64,000 nucleotides of DNA from Flavobacteria bacterium RIFCSPLOWO2_12_FULL_35_11 (GCA_001800975.1 MGWK01000009.1:112049-176048); one strand, 5' to 3'. Shown: positions 1 to 9,887, counted from the stretch's first letter. Notes: generated from the letters alone by a model not told the origin. Made by a program: numbers and translations.

Positions 1-14
1 GGGTCTTTTTTTAA

Positions 15-791
15 TCATTCAATTTCAAAAGTGTCTCTGTCGTTTAAAAAACCAAGTTTATTTCTTATTTCGGAACTGTGATTTTTATCCAAGGTAAAAA
101 CAACTGTTTCTTCTTTGTTTTCTTTCGTTTCGGCTACTTGTTCTCCCAAACAGTTAAACGCCGCCGAATGGCCGTTGTATTCGTAATTATTGGGGTCAAC
201 GCCTACGCGGTTAACGCCAATGGTGTAACACATATTTTCAATGGCACGCGCTTTTAATAAAGTGTCCCAAGCCGCAATTCTAATTTTTGGCCAATTGGCA
301 ACATAAATTAACAAATCATAGTCATCTGTATTGCGGGCCCAAACCGGGAAACGCAAATCGTAACAAACGAGCGGACAAATTTTCCAGCCTTTGTAATCCA
401 CAATAATCTTTTCTTTACCGCTTTTGTACACTTTATCTTCGCCTGCCAAAGTGAACAAATGCCGCTTGTTGTAAAAATTAATTTCTCCTGAAGGATGCAC
501 AAATAGAAATCGGTTATAAAAGTTGTTATTCTCAAAAATAATGACACTTCCGGCAATGGCGGCATTTTTTTCGGAAGCAGTTTTTCGCATCCATGCAACC
601 GTTTCTCCGTGCATCGTATCCCCAATTTTTTGAGGATGCATACTAAAACCCGTCGTAAACATTTCAGGCAAAACAATAAGATCGACCTGTCCGTTTATTT
701 GATGTATCTTTTCTGAAAAGTTTCTTCTGTTTTGTTCCTCATTTTGCCAAACCAAATCGGCTTGTAGGATCGCTATTTTTAAATTTTGCAT
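15..791 (-). CDS. Nitrilase-superfamily omega-amidase (YafV/NIT2-like)
   Basis: This 258-residue protein belongs to the C-N hydrolase (nitrilase) superfamily. The catalytic triad is visible: Glu43 in LPEMFTTGF, Lys109 in YNKRHLF and Cys143 in VCYDLRFP. The sequence pattern and length fit the omega-amidase branch (YafV, mammalian NIT2), which hydrolyses 2-oxoglutaramate and 2-oxosuccinamate, rather than true nitrilases. There is no signal peptide, so it should be cytoplasmic. Its first codons overlap the end of the upstream aminotransferase by 13 bases, which suggests translational coupling. That neighbour is a glutamine/methionine-type transaminase, so the two probably form the glutamine transaminase/omega-amidase route, in which the amidase makes transamination irreversible. 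The family is certain; the substrate is inferred from family and context. Confidence 0.9.
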   Translation of the reverse strand: MQNLKIAILQADLVWQNEEQNRRNFSEKIHQINGQVDLIVLPEMFTTGFSMHPQKIGDTMHGETVAWMRKTASEKNAAIAGSVIIFENNNFYNRFLFVHPSGEINFYNKRHLFTLAGEDKVYKSGKEKIIVDYKGWKICPLVCYDLRFPVWARNTDDYDLLIYVANWPKIRIAAWDTLLKARAIENMCYTIGVNRVGVDPNNYEYNGHSAAFNCLGEQVAETKENKEETVVFTLDKNHSSEIRNKLGFLNDRDTFEIE

Positions 792-1936
792 AATATTTCT
801 GCTGCTTTTTTTAAGGTTTCATCTGTTTTTGCAAAGCAAAAACGCAATACTTTGGTGTCTAAACCAGCTTCATTGAATACCGAAATTGGTATGGAAGCAA
901 TTTTCTTTTCTTTGGTCAATTTAATGGCAAAGTCAACATCGCATTCCTCCGTTATTTTCGAAAAATTCAACAATTGGAAATAGGTTCCGGTTGAAGGTTT
1001 AAAATCAAATCGGGAATCTTTCAGCAGACTTAAAAATAAATCTCTTTTTTGCTGATAAAAACTGCCCAACTCCAAATAATGATTGGGGTTTTTTAAATAT
1101 TCAGCCAAGGCAACCTGCGTGGGATGATTTACGCTAAACACGTTAAACTGATGCACTTTTCTAAATTCTTCTGTTAAATATGATGGCGCAAGGCAATAAC
1201 CAACTTTCCAACCCGTATTGTGAAATGTTTTTCCGAAGGAAGCCACAATAAATGTTCTTTCGGCCAATACAGGAAACAACGCTGCCGATTGGTGTTTTTC
1301 GCCGTCAAAAATGATGTGCTCATAAACCTCATCGCTCAGCAATAATATATTGGTATTTTTCAAAAGTGCTTCCAATTGCTGCATATCGCCTTTTGATAAA
1401 ATTCGGCCGGAAGGATTGTGCGGAGAATTGATGATGATCATCTTGGTTTTATCGGAAATCAAGCCTTTCACTTTTTGCCAGTCAATACTGAAGTCCTCCG
1501 GATTTAATTGCACCGAAATTGCTTTTCCGCCAAAAAGTTCAATGGTTGGCTCGTAACAATCGTATGCAGGTTTAAAAATAATGACTTCATCATCTTTATG
1601 AACAACAGCCGCAATCGCTGTGAAAATTGCCTGGGTTGCGCCTGCCGTAATGGTTATTTCCGTTTCCGGATTGTAGGAAACGCCATATAAATTGTACATT
1701 TTTTCAGCAATGGCTTCTCTCAAACTTAAAATTCCGGGCATTGGCGCATACTGATTTTTACCGTTAACCATCGCTTTATTTACCAATTCAATCAGTTTTA
1801 AATCGCTTTCAAAATTTGGAAATCCTTGCGATAAGTTCAGCGCATTTTCTTCGGCCGCCAAACCACTCATGATGCTAAAAATACTGGTTTTAACCGCAGG
1901 AAGTTTTGATAGTACAGAAATTTTAGAATTGGGCAT
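779..1936 (-). CDS. PLP-dependent methionine/glutamine-type aminotransferase (YbdL/KAT-like)
   Basis: A 385-residue fold-type I class I/II aminotransferase. The PLP lysine is Lys236 in SFGKTFHNTGWK. The SPHNPSG segment (171-177) and the Asp202-x-x-Tyr motif (SDEVYEH) contact the cofactor. The N-terminal NLSQGFPNF motif is typical of the kynurenine aminotransferase/YbdL group, which uses methionine, glutamine and aromatic amino acids. It overlaps the downstream omega-amidase gene, the pairing expected for transamination with glutamine followed by removal of the oxo-amide. A role in methionine salvage or aromatic amino-acid turnover is likely but not proven by sequence. It follows the HTH gene by about 40 bases and could be read from the same transcript. 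Confidence 0.9.
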   Translation of the reverse strand: MPNSKISVLSKLPAVKTSIFSIMSGLAAEENALNLSQGFPNFESDLKLIELVNKAMVNGKNQYAPMPGILSLREAIAEKMYNLYGVSYNPETEITITAGATQAIFTAIAAVVHKDDEVIIFKPAYDCYEPTIELFGGKAISVQLNPEDFSIDWQKVKGLISDKTKMIIINSPHNPSGRILSKGDMQQLEALLKNTNILLLSDEVYEHIIFDGEKHQSAALFPVLAERTFIVASFGKTFHNTGWKVGYCLAPSYLTEEFRKVHQFNVFSVNHPTQVALAEYLKNPNHYLELGSFYQQKRDLFLSLLKDSRFDFKPSTGTYFQLLNFSKITEECDVDFAIKLTKEKKIASIPISVFNEAGLDTKVLRFCFAKTDETLKKAAEILCKI

Positions 1937-1977
1937 ATTTTATTGTTGAATTGTTTTGAAGTTTAAAATTACTAAAA

Positions 1978-2187
1978 TTAAACTTCTGGTGAAAATTCCA
2001 ATATATCGGATGGCTGGCAATCCAATGCTTCACAAATTGCTTCTAAAGTAGAAAAACGGATCGCTTTGGCTTTTCCAGACTTTAAAATAGAAAGATTTGC
2101 CGTGGTAATTCCAATTTTTTCGGCCAAATCTTTACTTCTCATTTTTCTGGAGGCGAGCATGATATCTAAGTTTACAATTATTGGCAT
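1978..2187 (-). CDS. Small Xre/Cro-type HTH regulator (YozG-like)
   Basis: This 69-residue protein is almost entirely one helix-turn-helix domain of the Xre/HTH_26 type. The recognition region is around SKDLAEKIGITTANLSILKS, and the C-terminal part (LEAICEALDCQPSDILEF) closes the fold. It starts two bases after the stop of the DUF2975 membrane-protein gene, so the two are almost certainly co-transcribed. HTH proteins of this size next to DUF2975 membrane proteins are a recurring pair in Bacteroidota and Firmicutes. The regulator probably controls its own operon, perhaps with its activity tuned by the membrane partner; that link is an inference from gene order only. Confidence 0.88.
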   Translation of the reverse strand: MPIIVNLDIMLASRKMRSKDLAEKIGITTANLSILKSGKAKAIRFSTLEAICEALDCQPSDILEFSPEV

Positions 2188-2189
2188 CG

Positions 2190-2690
2190 CTATATGGTTA
2201 ATTCATTTTCTTCTTTCATATTTCTCGATATTTTAAAAATTTCACTAAGAACCATAAAAAACATCCCCATGCATAACAAAAAAGGAGTAAAACCAAATGT
2301 TATCGTTACATTTTCTGCATAAAAAACTTCGTATAAAATTGAAGGAATCCCCATTATAAAAGAACAAACTACCAACAAAACTCCCATTTTGTTGAAATTT
2401 TTCAACACAAATTCATCAAATATTTTATGCAGTTGAAAGTATTCTAATATTTTTCCGAAGATATATACACAATAGATCAATATTAGATATGATACCATTT
2501 TAGTTACTATCAACATTTTAGTTGGAAAATCAATTGTTTTTATCCTGAATCCACTAATATGAATATCAAGATAATTTGAATTATCAACAAATAAAATATA
2601 TGGTATAGCTATCAAAGTTATAAGAATAAAAGGTGTTAAAAATATCCAAGATAAGTCAACAATTGTTTTTAAAATATTAAGTTTTTTCAT
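2190..2690 (-). CDS. DUF2975-type four-helix membrane protein
   Basis: A 166-residue integral membrane protein with about four hydrophobic segments and little else. The pattern, including the C-terminal GMFFMVLSEIFKISRNMKEENELTI, resembles the DUF2975 family, whose function is unknown. I chose the ATG before KKLNILKTIVDLSWIF. The reading frame stays open for 47 more codons upstream, but those codons are extremely AT-rich, and a candidate promoter box lies so close to the first possible ATG that the longer start would precede transcription. The gene is followed after two bases by the HTH gene. A membrane protein paired with a small HTH suggests a signalling pair, but no ligand can be named. 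Confidence 0.78.
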   Translation of the reverse strand: MKKLNILKTIVDLSWIFLTPFILITLIAIPYILFVDNSNYLDIHISGFRIKTIDFPTKMLIVTKMVSYLILIYCVYIFGKILEYFQLHKIFDEFVLKNFNKMGVLLVVCSFIMGIPSILYEVFYAENVTITFGFTPFLLCMGMFFMVLSEIFKISRNMKEENELTI

Positions 2691-2818
2691 AATAAATTTA
2701 TTTATGAAACGAATATATGAATTAATTATTGATAAACAATAATTAATTACCTTTTTTAAACAATTAAATGAGATTTTAATTAAAAATAAAAATATAATAA
2801 TATCATTTGGGTATTGTG

Positions 2819-2826
2819 CAAATTTA
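2819..2826 (-). promoter_or_regulatory. Candidate -7 box of the DUF2975/HTH operon
   Basis: On the minus strand this reads TAAATTTG, a match to the Bacteroidota TAnnTTTG box. No convincing -33 TTG lies at the usual spacing. It would give a leader of about 120 nt to the chosen DUF2975 start. Confidence 0.35.
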
Positions 2827-2853
2827 ACCAACTTGCAAATTCAAATTTTAAAG

Positions 2854-2973
2854 ATGAACTATTTTAAAAACTTTTGGAAAACGTACGCGCCTTATTTAAC
2901 CGATGTTTGGCAATATTTAATCATTATCGTCATTTTTATCATTGCCGGCATTGTTTATTTAATCATTAATTAA
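2854..2973 (+). CDS. 39-residue single-pass membrane peptide
   Basis: A small reading frame, ATG to TAA. It encodes a charged and aromatic N-terminal part (MNYFKNFWKTYAPYLTD) followed by one very hydrophobic helix of about 20 residues (YLIIIVIFIIAGIVYLIIN). The stop codon abuts a strong hairpin terminator and the preceding bases are A-rich, as for other genes here. The coding look is good for its size: a coherent amphipathic start, a clean transmembrane helix, and a terminator right at the stop. Short proteins like this, often called DUF5989 or simply hypothetical, occur in Bacteroidota next to unrelated genes. The function is unknown, and no promoter was identified with confidence. Confidence 0.6.
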   Translation: MNYFKNFWKTYAPYLTDVWQYLIIIVIFIIAGIVYLIIN

Positions 2974-3004
2974 AAAACCCAAAAGAAGACTCTTTTGGGT
3001 TTTT
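2973..3004. terminator. Bidirectional hairpin terminator
   Basis: The arms AAACCCAAAAGA and TCTTTTGGGTTT pair around the loop AGAC and are flanked by A and T runs. It lies between the small membrane peptide gene (plus) and sdhB (minus) and can end transcription from both sides. Confidence 0.85.
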
Positions 3005-3030
3005 ATTTAAAAATTAAAGTTTGATTTATG

Positions 3031-3771
3031 CTAAATAGTTGCCGCTAAATATTCGCGATTTAAACGGGCAATATTTTCTATTGATATTCCTTTCGGACAT
3101 TCAATTTCACAAGCTCCTGTATTGGTACAATTACCAAATCCTTCCAGATCCATTTGCATCACCATATTTTTAACACGGTCTTTTGCCTCTACTTTTCCTT
3201 GTGGCAACAAAGCAAATTGTGATACTTTAGCCGCAACAAACAACATAGCGCTTGAGTTTTTACAACTGGCAACACAAGCTCCACAACCAATGCAAGAAGC
3301 AGCATCCATAGATAAATCTGCATTTTGTTTTGAAATTGGAATTGAATTTGCATCTTGCGTATTTCCCGATGTGTTTACCGAAATATAACCACCAGCTTGT
3401 TGTATGCGCTCAAAAGCCATACGGTCAACCACTAAATCTTTAATTACCGGAAAAGCATTTGCCCTGAAAGGTTCTATAAAAATAGTGTCACCATCTTTAA
3501 ACATACGCATATGCAATTGACAAGTAGTAATACCTCTGTCTGGTCCGTGCGCTTCACCATTGATTTGCAAAGAACACATTCCGCAAATACCTTCTCTGCA
3601 GTCGTGATCAAAAGCGATTGGTTCTTCATCTTTTGCAACCAGACTTTCATTTAAAACGTCCATCATTTCCAAAAATGACATATGTTCTGAAATATCAGTT
3701 ACTTTATATTCGACCATTCGACCTTTGTCTTGTGGCCCTTTTTGTCTCCAAATTTTTAACGTTAAATTCAT
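3031..3771 (-). CDS. sdhB: Succinate dehydrogenase iron-sulfur subunit
   Basis: SdhB carries electrons from the flavoprotein SdhA to the membrane subunit in complex II. The 246-residue protein has an N-terminal plant-type ferredoxin domain with the [2Fe-2S] ligands in [12 protein letters not shown] plus the later TTCQL cysteine. The C-terminal alpha-helical ferredoxin domain has [11 protein letters not shown] and [14 protein letters not shown] for the [4Fe-4S] and [3Fe-4S] clusters. It is the last gene of the sdhCAB operon on the minus strand, nine bases after sdhA. The order C-A-B and the sequence type match the menaquinone-linked complex II of Bacteroidota. Cluster assembly would depend on the suf genes elsewhere in the window. 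Confidence 0.97.
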   Translation of the reverse strand: MNLTLKIWRQKGPQDKGRMVEYKVTDISEHMSFLEMMDVLNESLVAKDEEPIAFDHDCREGICGMCSLQINGEAHGPDRGITTCQLHMRMFKDGDTIFIEPFRANAFPVIKDLVVDRMAFERIQQAGGYISVNTSGNTQDANSIPISKQNADLSMDAASCIGCGACVASCKNSSAMLFVAAKVSQFALLPQGKVEAKDRVKNMVMQMDLEGFGNCTNTGACEIECPKGISIENIARLNREYLAATI

Positions 3772-3780
3772 AATGTCTTA

Positions 3781-5784
3781 TTATTTGTATGAACGAGTTT
3801 TTAATTCGATATCTTTAAATTCTAATTCTTCTTTGTGCAAAATAGCCTCGCTAGGTTTCCCTGTATATTCCCAAGCGGCAACATACGCGAAATTAGCATC
3901 ATCTCTTTTTGCTTCACCATCATCTGTAATATGTTCTTCACGGAAATGACCTCCACAAGATTCTTCGCGTTCCAAAGCATCTTTTGCAAACAATTCACCC
4001 AATTCTAAGAAATCTGCAACCCTGCCAGCTTTTTCAAGCTCTTGGTTAAATTCGTTTAAACTTCCCGGAACTTTTACGTTTTTCCAGAAGTCTTCTCTAA
4101 TTTCCTGAATCTCTGTGATGGCTTCTTTTAACCCTTTTTCATTTCGGGCCATTCCAACTTTATCCCACATTACCTGACCTAATCTCTTATGGTAATAATC
4201 TACCGTATGTGTTCCTTTGTTGTTGATAAAGAATTCTAGCTGACTTTTAACCGATTTTTCAGCTTCATCAAACTCAGGTAAATCTGTTTTTATTTTTCCG
4301 GTTCTGATATCATCAGCCAAATAATCACCAATGGTATAAGGCAATACAAAATAACCATCAGCCAATCCTTGCATTAAGGCTGAAGCGCCCAATCTGTTTG
4401 CCCCGTGATCAGAGAAATTTGCTTCCCCAATACAGTACAAACCAGGAACGGTAGTCATTAAATTATAATCAACCCAAACACCACCCATCGTATAATGTGT
4501 AGCCGGATAAATCATCATTGGTGTTTTGTATGGATTTTCATCAATGATTTTCTCATACATCTGGAATAAGTTTCCGTATTTTTCTTCAATAACGGCTTCC
4601 CCTAATTGTGTGATTTTTTCTATTGAAGCATTGTTTATTCCGTGTATTTTAGCTTGTTCAGTTCCATAACGTTTTATGGCTGTCGCAAAATCTAAATAAA
4701 CTGCTTCGCCCGTTGCGTTTACGCCAAAACCGGCATCACAACGTTCTTTTGCAGCTCTTGAAGCCACGTCACGAGGCACCAAGTTACCAAATGCAGGATA
4801 TCTTCTTTCCAAGAAATAATCCCTGTTTTCTTCAGCAATTTGAATTGGTTTTAATTTCTTTTGTTGAATGGCTTTTGCATCTTCTAATTTTGCAGGAACC
4901 CAAATTCGGCCATCATTTCGCAATGATTCAGACATCAACGTTAATTTTGACTGATAATCACCCGATCTTGGAATACAAGTTGGATGAATTTGCGTGAAAC
5001 AAGGATTTGCAAAAAACGCTCCTTTTTTATGAATTTTCCAGGCAGCAGTTGCATTAGAACCCATTGCGTTGGTTGATAAGAAATAAACGTTTCCATAACC
5101 ACCAGTTGCAACAACAACTGCATGGGCAGAATGGCGTTCAATTTCACCGGTAATTAAATTACGGGCAATAATACCTCTTGCTTTTCCGTCGATTTTCACC
5201 ACGTCAAGCATTTCGTGACGGTTAAACATTTCTATTTTACCGCGGGCAATTTGGCGATTCATAGCTGAATAAGCGCCCAATAACAATTGTTGGCCTGTTT
5301 GTCCTTTCGCATAAAAAGTACGCGAAACCAACACACCACCAAATGAACGATTGTCGAGCAATCCGCCATAATCACGTGCAAAAGGCACACCTTGCGCCAC
5401 ACATTGGTCGATAATGTTTCCTGAAACCTCTGCCAATCGGTAAACATTCGCTTCACGTGAACGATAGTCGCCACCTTTTACGGTATCATAAAATAAGCGA
5501 TAGTTTGAATCACCATCACCCATATAATTTTTTGAAGCATTGATTCCTCCTTGCGCCGCAATTGAGTGCGCGCGACGAGGAGAATCTTGGTAAGCAAATG
5601 CTTTTACGCTATAACCTAACTCGGCTAAAGTAGCTGCAGCAGAGCCTCCTGCCAAACCTGTTCCAATAACAATAATATCTATATTACGTTTGTTGGCCGG
5701 GTTTACCAAGTTAATTTTGTCTTTATATAATGTCCATTTATCTTTTATTGGACCTTCTGGTATTCTTGAATTTAAAGTCGTCAT
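3781..5784 (-). CDS. sdhA: Succinate dehydrogenase flavoprotein subunit
   Basis: SdhA is the catalytic subunit that oxidises succinate to fumarate with covalently bound FAD. The Rossmann motif [20 protein letters not shown] lies at residues 40-59, and His73 in HSIAAQGG is the expected FAD attachment site. The active-site region [20 protein letters not shown] and the C-terminal [11 protein letters not shown] motif are present. At 667 residues it is longer than proteobacterial SdhA (about 590), as is usual for the Bacteroidota and Wolinella FrdA-like group. It sits between sdhC (12 bases upstream) and sdhB in one operon. Confidence 0.97.
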   Translation of the reverse strand: MTTLNSRIPEGPIKDKWTLYKDKINLVNPANKRNIDIIVIGTGLAGGSAAATLAELGYSVKAFAYQDSPRRAHSIAAQGGINASKNYMGDGDSNYRLFYDTVKGGDYRSREANVYRLAEVSGNIIDQCVAQGVPFARDYGGLLDNRSFGGVLVSRTFYAKGQTGQQLLLGAYSAMNRQIARGKIEMFNRHEMLDVVKIDGKARGIIARNLITGEIERHSAHAVVVATGGYGNVYFLSTNAMGSNATAAWKIHKKGAFFANPCFTQIHPTCIPRSGDYQSKLTLMSESLRNDGRIWVPAKLEDAKAIQQKKLKPIQIAEENRDYFLERRYPAFGNLVPRDVASRAAKERCDAGFGVNATGEAVYLDFATAIKRYGTEQAKIHGINNASIEKITQLGEAVIEEKYGNLFQMYEKIIDENPYKTPMMIYPATHYTMGGVWVDYNLMTTVPGLYCIGEANFSDHGANRLGASALMQGLADGYFVLPYTIGDYLADDIRTGKIKTDLPEFDEAEKSVKSQLEFFINNKGTHTVDYYHKRLGQVMWDKVGMARNEKGLKEAITEIQEIREDFWKNVKVPGSLNEFNQELEKAGRVADFLELGELFAKDALEREESCGGHFREEHITDDGEAKRDDANFAYVAAWEYTGKPSEAILHKEELEFKDIELKTRSYK

Positions 5785-5796
5785 AATTTTATAAGA

Positions 5797-6453
5797 TTAA
5801 TGGTTAAAATAGTGAAACAATGCGATGATTATAAATCCTGAAGGAATGGCAATTGCGTAAATTTTACCCAATGTCTTTACACATTTTGTGTATTTATTTA
5901 AACCAACAGATTGAAACGCTGATTGAAAACCATGTAATAAATGCAGTGCCAATAATACAAAGGCAATTACATAAGCGCCAACTCTTAATGGGTCAGCGAA
6001 TTTGTGTTGCAATTCCGCAAAATACCTTGTTGGGTCTTCCGGTAAAAATTCGATGTATTTGTGGTTCATTTCGGGAAACCAGAAATCAATAAAGTGCAAA
6101 ACAATAAAGGCTAAAATTACGCCACCGCTAACTGCCATATTTCTTGACATCCAAGAAGCATTTGCAGCGCCATTGTATTTAAAATATTTAACACTTCTTG
6201 ACCCTCTATTCTTTAACTCTAAAACAAATCCCATCACAAAGTGAAAAACAACGCCAAAAATTAAAATGGGTTGCATTAAAAATTGCACTAAAAAATTAGT
6301 TCCCATAAAATGGGACAATTCATTAAATACATTTTCACTGAATAATGAAGTTATATTTACCGTTAAATGAATAAGTAAGAAAATAATAAGGAAAAGTGCA
6401 GATAAAGCCATCGCTACTTTCCTTGCGATTGATGAAGATAAAAATCCGCTCAT
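5797..6453 (-). CDS. sdhC: Succinate dehydrogenase cytochrome b558 subunit
   Basis: The single membrane anchor of complex II, 218 residues with five predicted transmembrane helices. Conserved histidines such as those in LLIHLTVNITSLF, FHFVMGF and LHLLHGFQSAFQSVG are candidates for axial ligands of the two hemes b. The sequence belongs to the SdhC b558 family (type B complex II: one anchor protein, two hemes, normally menaquinone-linked), so no sdhD is expected and none is present. It is the first gene of sdhCAB and has a promoter-like box 27 bases upstream. Confidence 0.94.
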   Translation of the reverse strand: MSGFLSSSIARKVAMALSALFLIIFLLIHLTVNITSLFSENVFNELSHFMGTNFLVQFLMQPILIFGVVFHFVMGFVLELKNRGSRSVKYFKYNGAANASWMSRNMAVSGGVILAFIVLHFIDFWFPEMNHKYIEFLPEDPTRYFAELQHKFADPLRVGAYVIAFVLLALHLLHGFQSAFQSVGLNKYTKCVKTLGKIYAIAIPSGFIIIALFHYFNH

Positions 6454-6479
6454 TTTTAATATAAATTTTTAGAAAGTAA

Positions 6480-6487
6480 CAAAGATA
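6480..6487 (-). promoter_or_regulatory. sdhCAB -7 promoter box
   Basis: The minus strand reads TATCTTTG, a full match to TAnnTTTG, 27 bases before the sdhC start codon. No clear -33 TTG was found upstream. Confidence 0.6.
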
Positions 6488-6623
6488 CTATTTCATTTTT
6501 TGTATGAAAACATATGGAAACTTAATTTGAAAAAGAGCCTTTATTTAGAATGATTATAATAAAAAATAATCTAAAAAAAATGATAACTTCGTAAAACTAT
6601 AACCTTAACCAAACTTTATTCTT

Positions 6624-9600
6624 ATGAAAAAAATCGCTTTTCTGCTTTTTTTGATTTCATTGACTTTAAACGCACAACAATTTGACAGTAAGAAATTTGA
6701 AAATATAAAAACGCGCCCCATTGGTCCGGCAGGAATGAGCGGCAGGGTAACGTCTATTGACGCAGTAACTGAGAATCCCGACATTATTTATGTAGGAACC
6801 GCTTCCGGTGGATTATGGAAATCTGAAAGCGGCGGCATTGACTGGACGCCTGTTTTCGACCATGAGGCAGTTGCATCAATTGGGGCCGTTGCCATTCAAC
6901 AAAGCAATCCCGATGTAATTTGGGCAGGAACCGGCGAAGGAAATCCGAGAAACAGCGCATCTGGCGGTTATGGCATCTACAAAAGTTTAGATGCAGGAAA
7001 AACCTGGAAATTGATGGGTTTGGAGAAAACCAGAAATATTCATAAAATCATTATTGATAAAGACAATCCGAATACGATTTATGTCGGTGCCATTGGCTCC
7101 GCTTGGGGGGAACATCCTGAACGCGGCGTTTTTAAAACAACCGATGGCGGAAAAACATGGACAAAGTCGCTGTTTGTTAACAATAAAACTGGCTGCGCCG
7201 ATTTGGTTGTTGACCCAAGCAATCCGAATAAATTAATCGCTGCAATGTGGGAACACGAACGCAAACCTTGGACTTTTAATTCTGGTGGTGAAGGCTCGGG
7301 CTTATACATTACTTACGACGGCGGTGAAAATTGGAAAAAATTAACTGACAAAGATGGATTGCCCGAAGGAAATTTGGGAAGAATAGGTTTGGCAATTGCG
7401 CCAAGCAATCCTAAATTTGTGTATGCTTTGGTTGAAGCGAAAAAAAACGCGCTGTACAAATCTGTAGATGGCGGATTTAAATGGGAAATGGTAAATGACC
7501 AATCGAGCGGAAGAGGTGCCGACGGTATAGGAAACAGGCCTTTTTATTATGCGGATATTTTTGTGGATCCGTTAAATGAAAATAGAATTTATTCCCTTTT
7601 CACCTATGTAAACGTAAGTGAAGACGGCGGGAAATCGTTTCAGCAGTTAATGCCTGCCTACGGATCTGCAGCAGGTGTGCATCCCGATCATCACGCTTGG
7701 TATATTCATCCCAATAAACCAAATTTTATGATGGACGGAAATGACGGCGGTTTGTACATTACCAGAGATCGCGGAAAAACTTGGCGTTTTGCAGAAAACT
7801 TGCCTATTGCACAATTTTACCATATCAATGTAGATATGGAATTTCCTTACAACGTGTATGGCGGAATGCAAGATAATGGCTCTTGGGTTGGCCCGGCTTA
7901 TGTGCTAAAATCTCAGGGAATCAGAAATTCCTATTGGCAGGAAATTATGTTTGGAGATGGTTTTGATGCGGTTCCCGACCCGAAAGATTCGCGTTATGGC
8001 TACGCAATGTCGCAACAGGGCTCTGTTGGAAGATATGATAAGGTTACCGGAAATACAAAAAATATAAAACCTACACATCCCAATCCCGACCTAAAACTTC
8101 GGTATAACTGGAATTCGGCCATCGCCATCAATCAAACAGACCAAGAAACCATTTATTTTGGTAGCCAGTTTGTGCATAAATCTGCAGATAAAGGACATAC
8201 CTGGGAAATCATTTCACCCGATTTGACCACAAATAATAAAGAAAAACAAAAACAACACGAAAGCGGCGGCATTACGATGGATGCCACTGGAGCAGAAAAT
8301 CATTGTACTATTTTGGCTATTGAGCCAAGTGTATTAGATGAAAATATGCTTTGGGTTGGCACCGATGACGGAAATATTCAGCTGACTTTAGACGGTGGCA
8401 CTACCTGGACAAATGTTTCCAAAAACATTAAAGATATGCCTAAGGAAAGTTGGGTGGCGCAAATAAGAGCCTCAAAATTTAATAAAGGCGAGGCTTATGC
8501 AGTGGTGAACAATTATCGGCAATTCGATTTTAAACCTTATTTGTTCAGAACCCGGGATTTCGGAAAAACTTGGGAAAACCTGTTGGCAGGAAAGGATGAA
8601 ATTTTTGGCTATTCACTCTCTTTGGCACAAGATTTAGAAGTTCAAAATTTACTTTTTTTGGGAACTGAAAACGGATTGTATATCAGTCTGGATGAAGGTA
8701 AAACGTGGACAAAGTGGATCAGCAACTATCCGACGGTTTCAACCATGGATTTGGCCATTCATCCCAGAGAACACGATTTAATTATTGCCACTTTTGGAAG
8801 GGCCGCTTATGTTTTAGATGATATCAGACCTTTTAGGGCGATGGCAAAAGAAGGAAAAGCTATTTTAGACAAACCTTTACATTTGTTCACGCCTCCAACC
8901 GCTTATATTACCCAAAATCAGGAAGCTTCCGGAACACGTTTTGGCGCCAATGCCATTTTTAATGGCGAAAACAAGCCACGCGGCGCTATGATTACGTACA
9001 GCATCAACAGACCTGAAATCAAAAAATCCGAAGTAAATTCAGACAAAAAGAAAAAGGATGCTAAAATTAATGCCGTTGCTGATACTGTTAAATCTGAAAA
9101 ACCTTTGGCGAAATTCGATTCCATTTTCTTTCAGGCCTTTAACGACAAAAACGAACTGATTCGAAGTATTCACATTGAAGCACCAAAGGAAAATGGTGCA
9201 CACAGGTTCTTTTGGAATTTAGACGAAAAAGGGAAAAGCGGTCCATCAAGAAAAGCAGAAAAATCAAATGGCGCTGAACCAAGCGGCGTTACTGTTTTGC
9301 CGGGAACTTATGCCATAAAAATTCATTTTGGAAAAGAGACTGCCTCAGAAACCATAAAAGTGGCCTATGATCCAAGAGTTGAAATGCCTTTTGAAGTCTT
9401 AAAAAGCAAGTACGATTTACTGAAACGACTTGAGGCTAAAAAAGGAGTTGCCGGCGAAGCCACACGGCGCTTATTGGCTTCAAAAGAAATTGTTGAAGAT
9501 TATCAAAAACGCATTAAAGCCCAAAATAAAGATGCCAAAGAAAAACAAGGCAAGAAAGACACGGTTACCATACATTCAGAAATTTCAAAAAAAATAGAAG

Positions 9601-9887
9601 GTTTGTTGGATGCCATGTTGGGCAAGGAAGATAAACGACAAGGAATTACCGCCACTGAATTTCCGAGCACTATTTCCTATTTATACACTGCCGCCAATTA
9701 CATAGATGACTTACTGCAAGAACCCGGAAAAACAGAACTTACCTTGGTAAAAAATGCCGATGAAAAAGTGAGCAAGGTTATTGCCGATATTAATGCATTT
9801 TACAAAACCAATTGGGTAAATTACAGGAATGCCGTGGAAAAATTGAACCTTTCCCCTTTCAAAGAATTGGAAGAATTAAAATATTAA
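6624..9887 (+). CDS. Large secreted Asp-box (BNR/VPS10-like) propeller protein
   Basis: This 1087-residue protein starts with a Sec signal peptide (MKKIAFLLFLISLTLNAQQ). Residues ~25-760 contain about eleven Asp-box repeats of the form S-x-D-x-G-x-T-W, for example SLDAGKTWK, TTDGGKTWTKS, TLDGGTTWTNV and SLDEGKTWTKW. These make the beta-propellers of sortilin/VPS10-like and BNR-repeat proteins. The C-terminal third is Lys-rich, then helical. Homologs are often called glycosyl hydrolases, but no catalytic residues are recognised and the family lacks an assigned reaction. No type IX secretion C-terminal domain is evident, so a periplasmic or outer-membrane location is possible. A shorter paralog lies at 12935-15706. 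Confidence 0.85.
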   Translation: MKKIAFLLFLISLTLNAQQFDSKKFENIKTRPIGPAGMSGRVTSIDAVTENPDIIYVGTASGGLWKSESGGIDWTPVFDHEAVASIGAVAIQQSNPDVIWAGTGEGNPRNSASGGYGIYKSLDAGKTWKLMGLEKTRNIHKIIIDKDNPNTIYVGAIGSAWGEHPERGVFKTTDGGKTWTKSLFVNNKTGCADLVVDPSNPNKLIAAMWEHERKPWTFNSGGEGSGLYITYDGGENWKKLTDKDGLPEGNLGRIGLAIAPSNPKFVYALVEAKKNALYKSVDGGFKWEMVNDQSSGRGADGIGNRPFYYADIFVDPLNENRIYSLFTYVNVSEDGGKSFQQLMPAYGSAAGVHPDHHAWYIHPNKPNFMMDGNDGGLYITRDRGKTWRFAENLPIAQFYHINVDMEFPYNVYGGMQDNGSWVGPAYVLKSQGIRNSYWQEIMFGDGFDAVPDPKDSRYGYAMSQQGSVGRYDKVTGNTKNIKPTHPNPDLKLRYNWNSAIAINQTDQETIYFGSQFVHKSADKGHTWEIISPDLTTNNKEKQKQHESGGITMDATGAENHCTILAIEPSVLDENMLWVGTDDGNIQLTLDGGTTWTNVSKNIKDMPKESWVAQIRASKFNKGEAYAVVNNYRQFDFKPYLFRTRDFGKTWENLLAGKDEIFGYSLSLAQDLEVQNLLFLGTENGLYISLDEGKTWTKWISNYPTVSTMDLAIHPREHDLIIATFGRAAYVLDDIRPFRAMAKEGKAILDKPLHLFTPPTAYITQNQEASGTRFGANAIFNGENKPRGAMITYSINRPEIKKSEVNSDKKKKDAKINAVADTVKSEKPLAKFDSIFFQAFNDKNELIRSIHIEAPKENGAHRFFWNLDEKGKSGPSRKAEKSNGAEPSGVTVLPGTYAIKIHFGKETASETIKVAYDPRVEMPFEVLKSKYDLLKRLEAKKGVAGEATRRLLASKEIVEDYQKRIKAQNKDAKEKQGKKDTVTIHSEISKKIEGLLDAMLGKEDKRQGITATEFPSTISYLYTAANYIDDLLQEPGKTELTLVKNADEKVSKVIADINAFYKTNWVNYRNAVEKLNLSPFKELEELKY

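Noticed and set aside
1508..1690. Reading frames on the strand opposite to clear genes, here and throughout the window
   Set aside because: They overlap well-supported genes in full, show no known motifs and have the composition expected of shadow frames.
2691..2831. 47-codon N-terminal extension of the DUF2975 membrane protein
   Set aside because: It is extremely AT-rich, has no conserved sequence, and a promoter box overlaps the region where it would begin.
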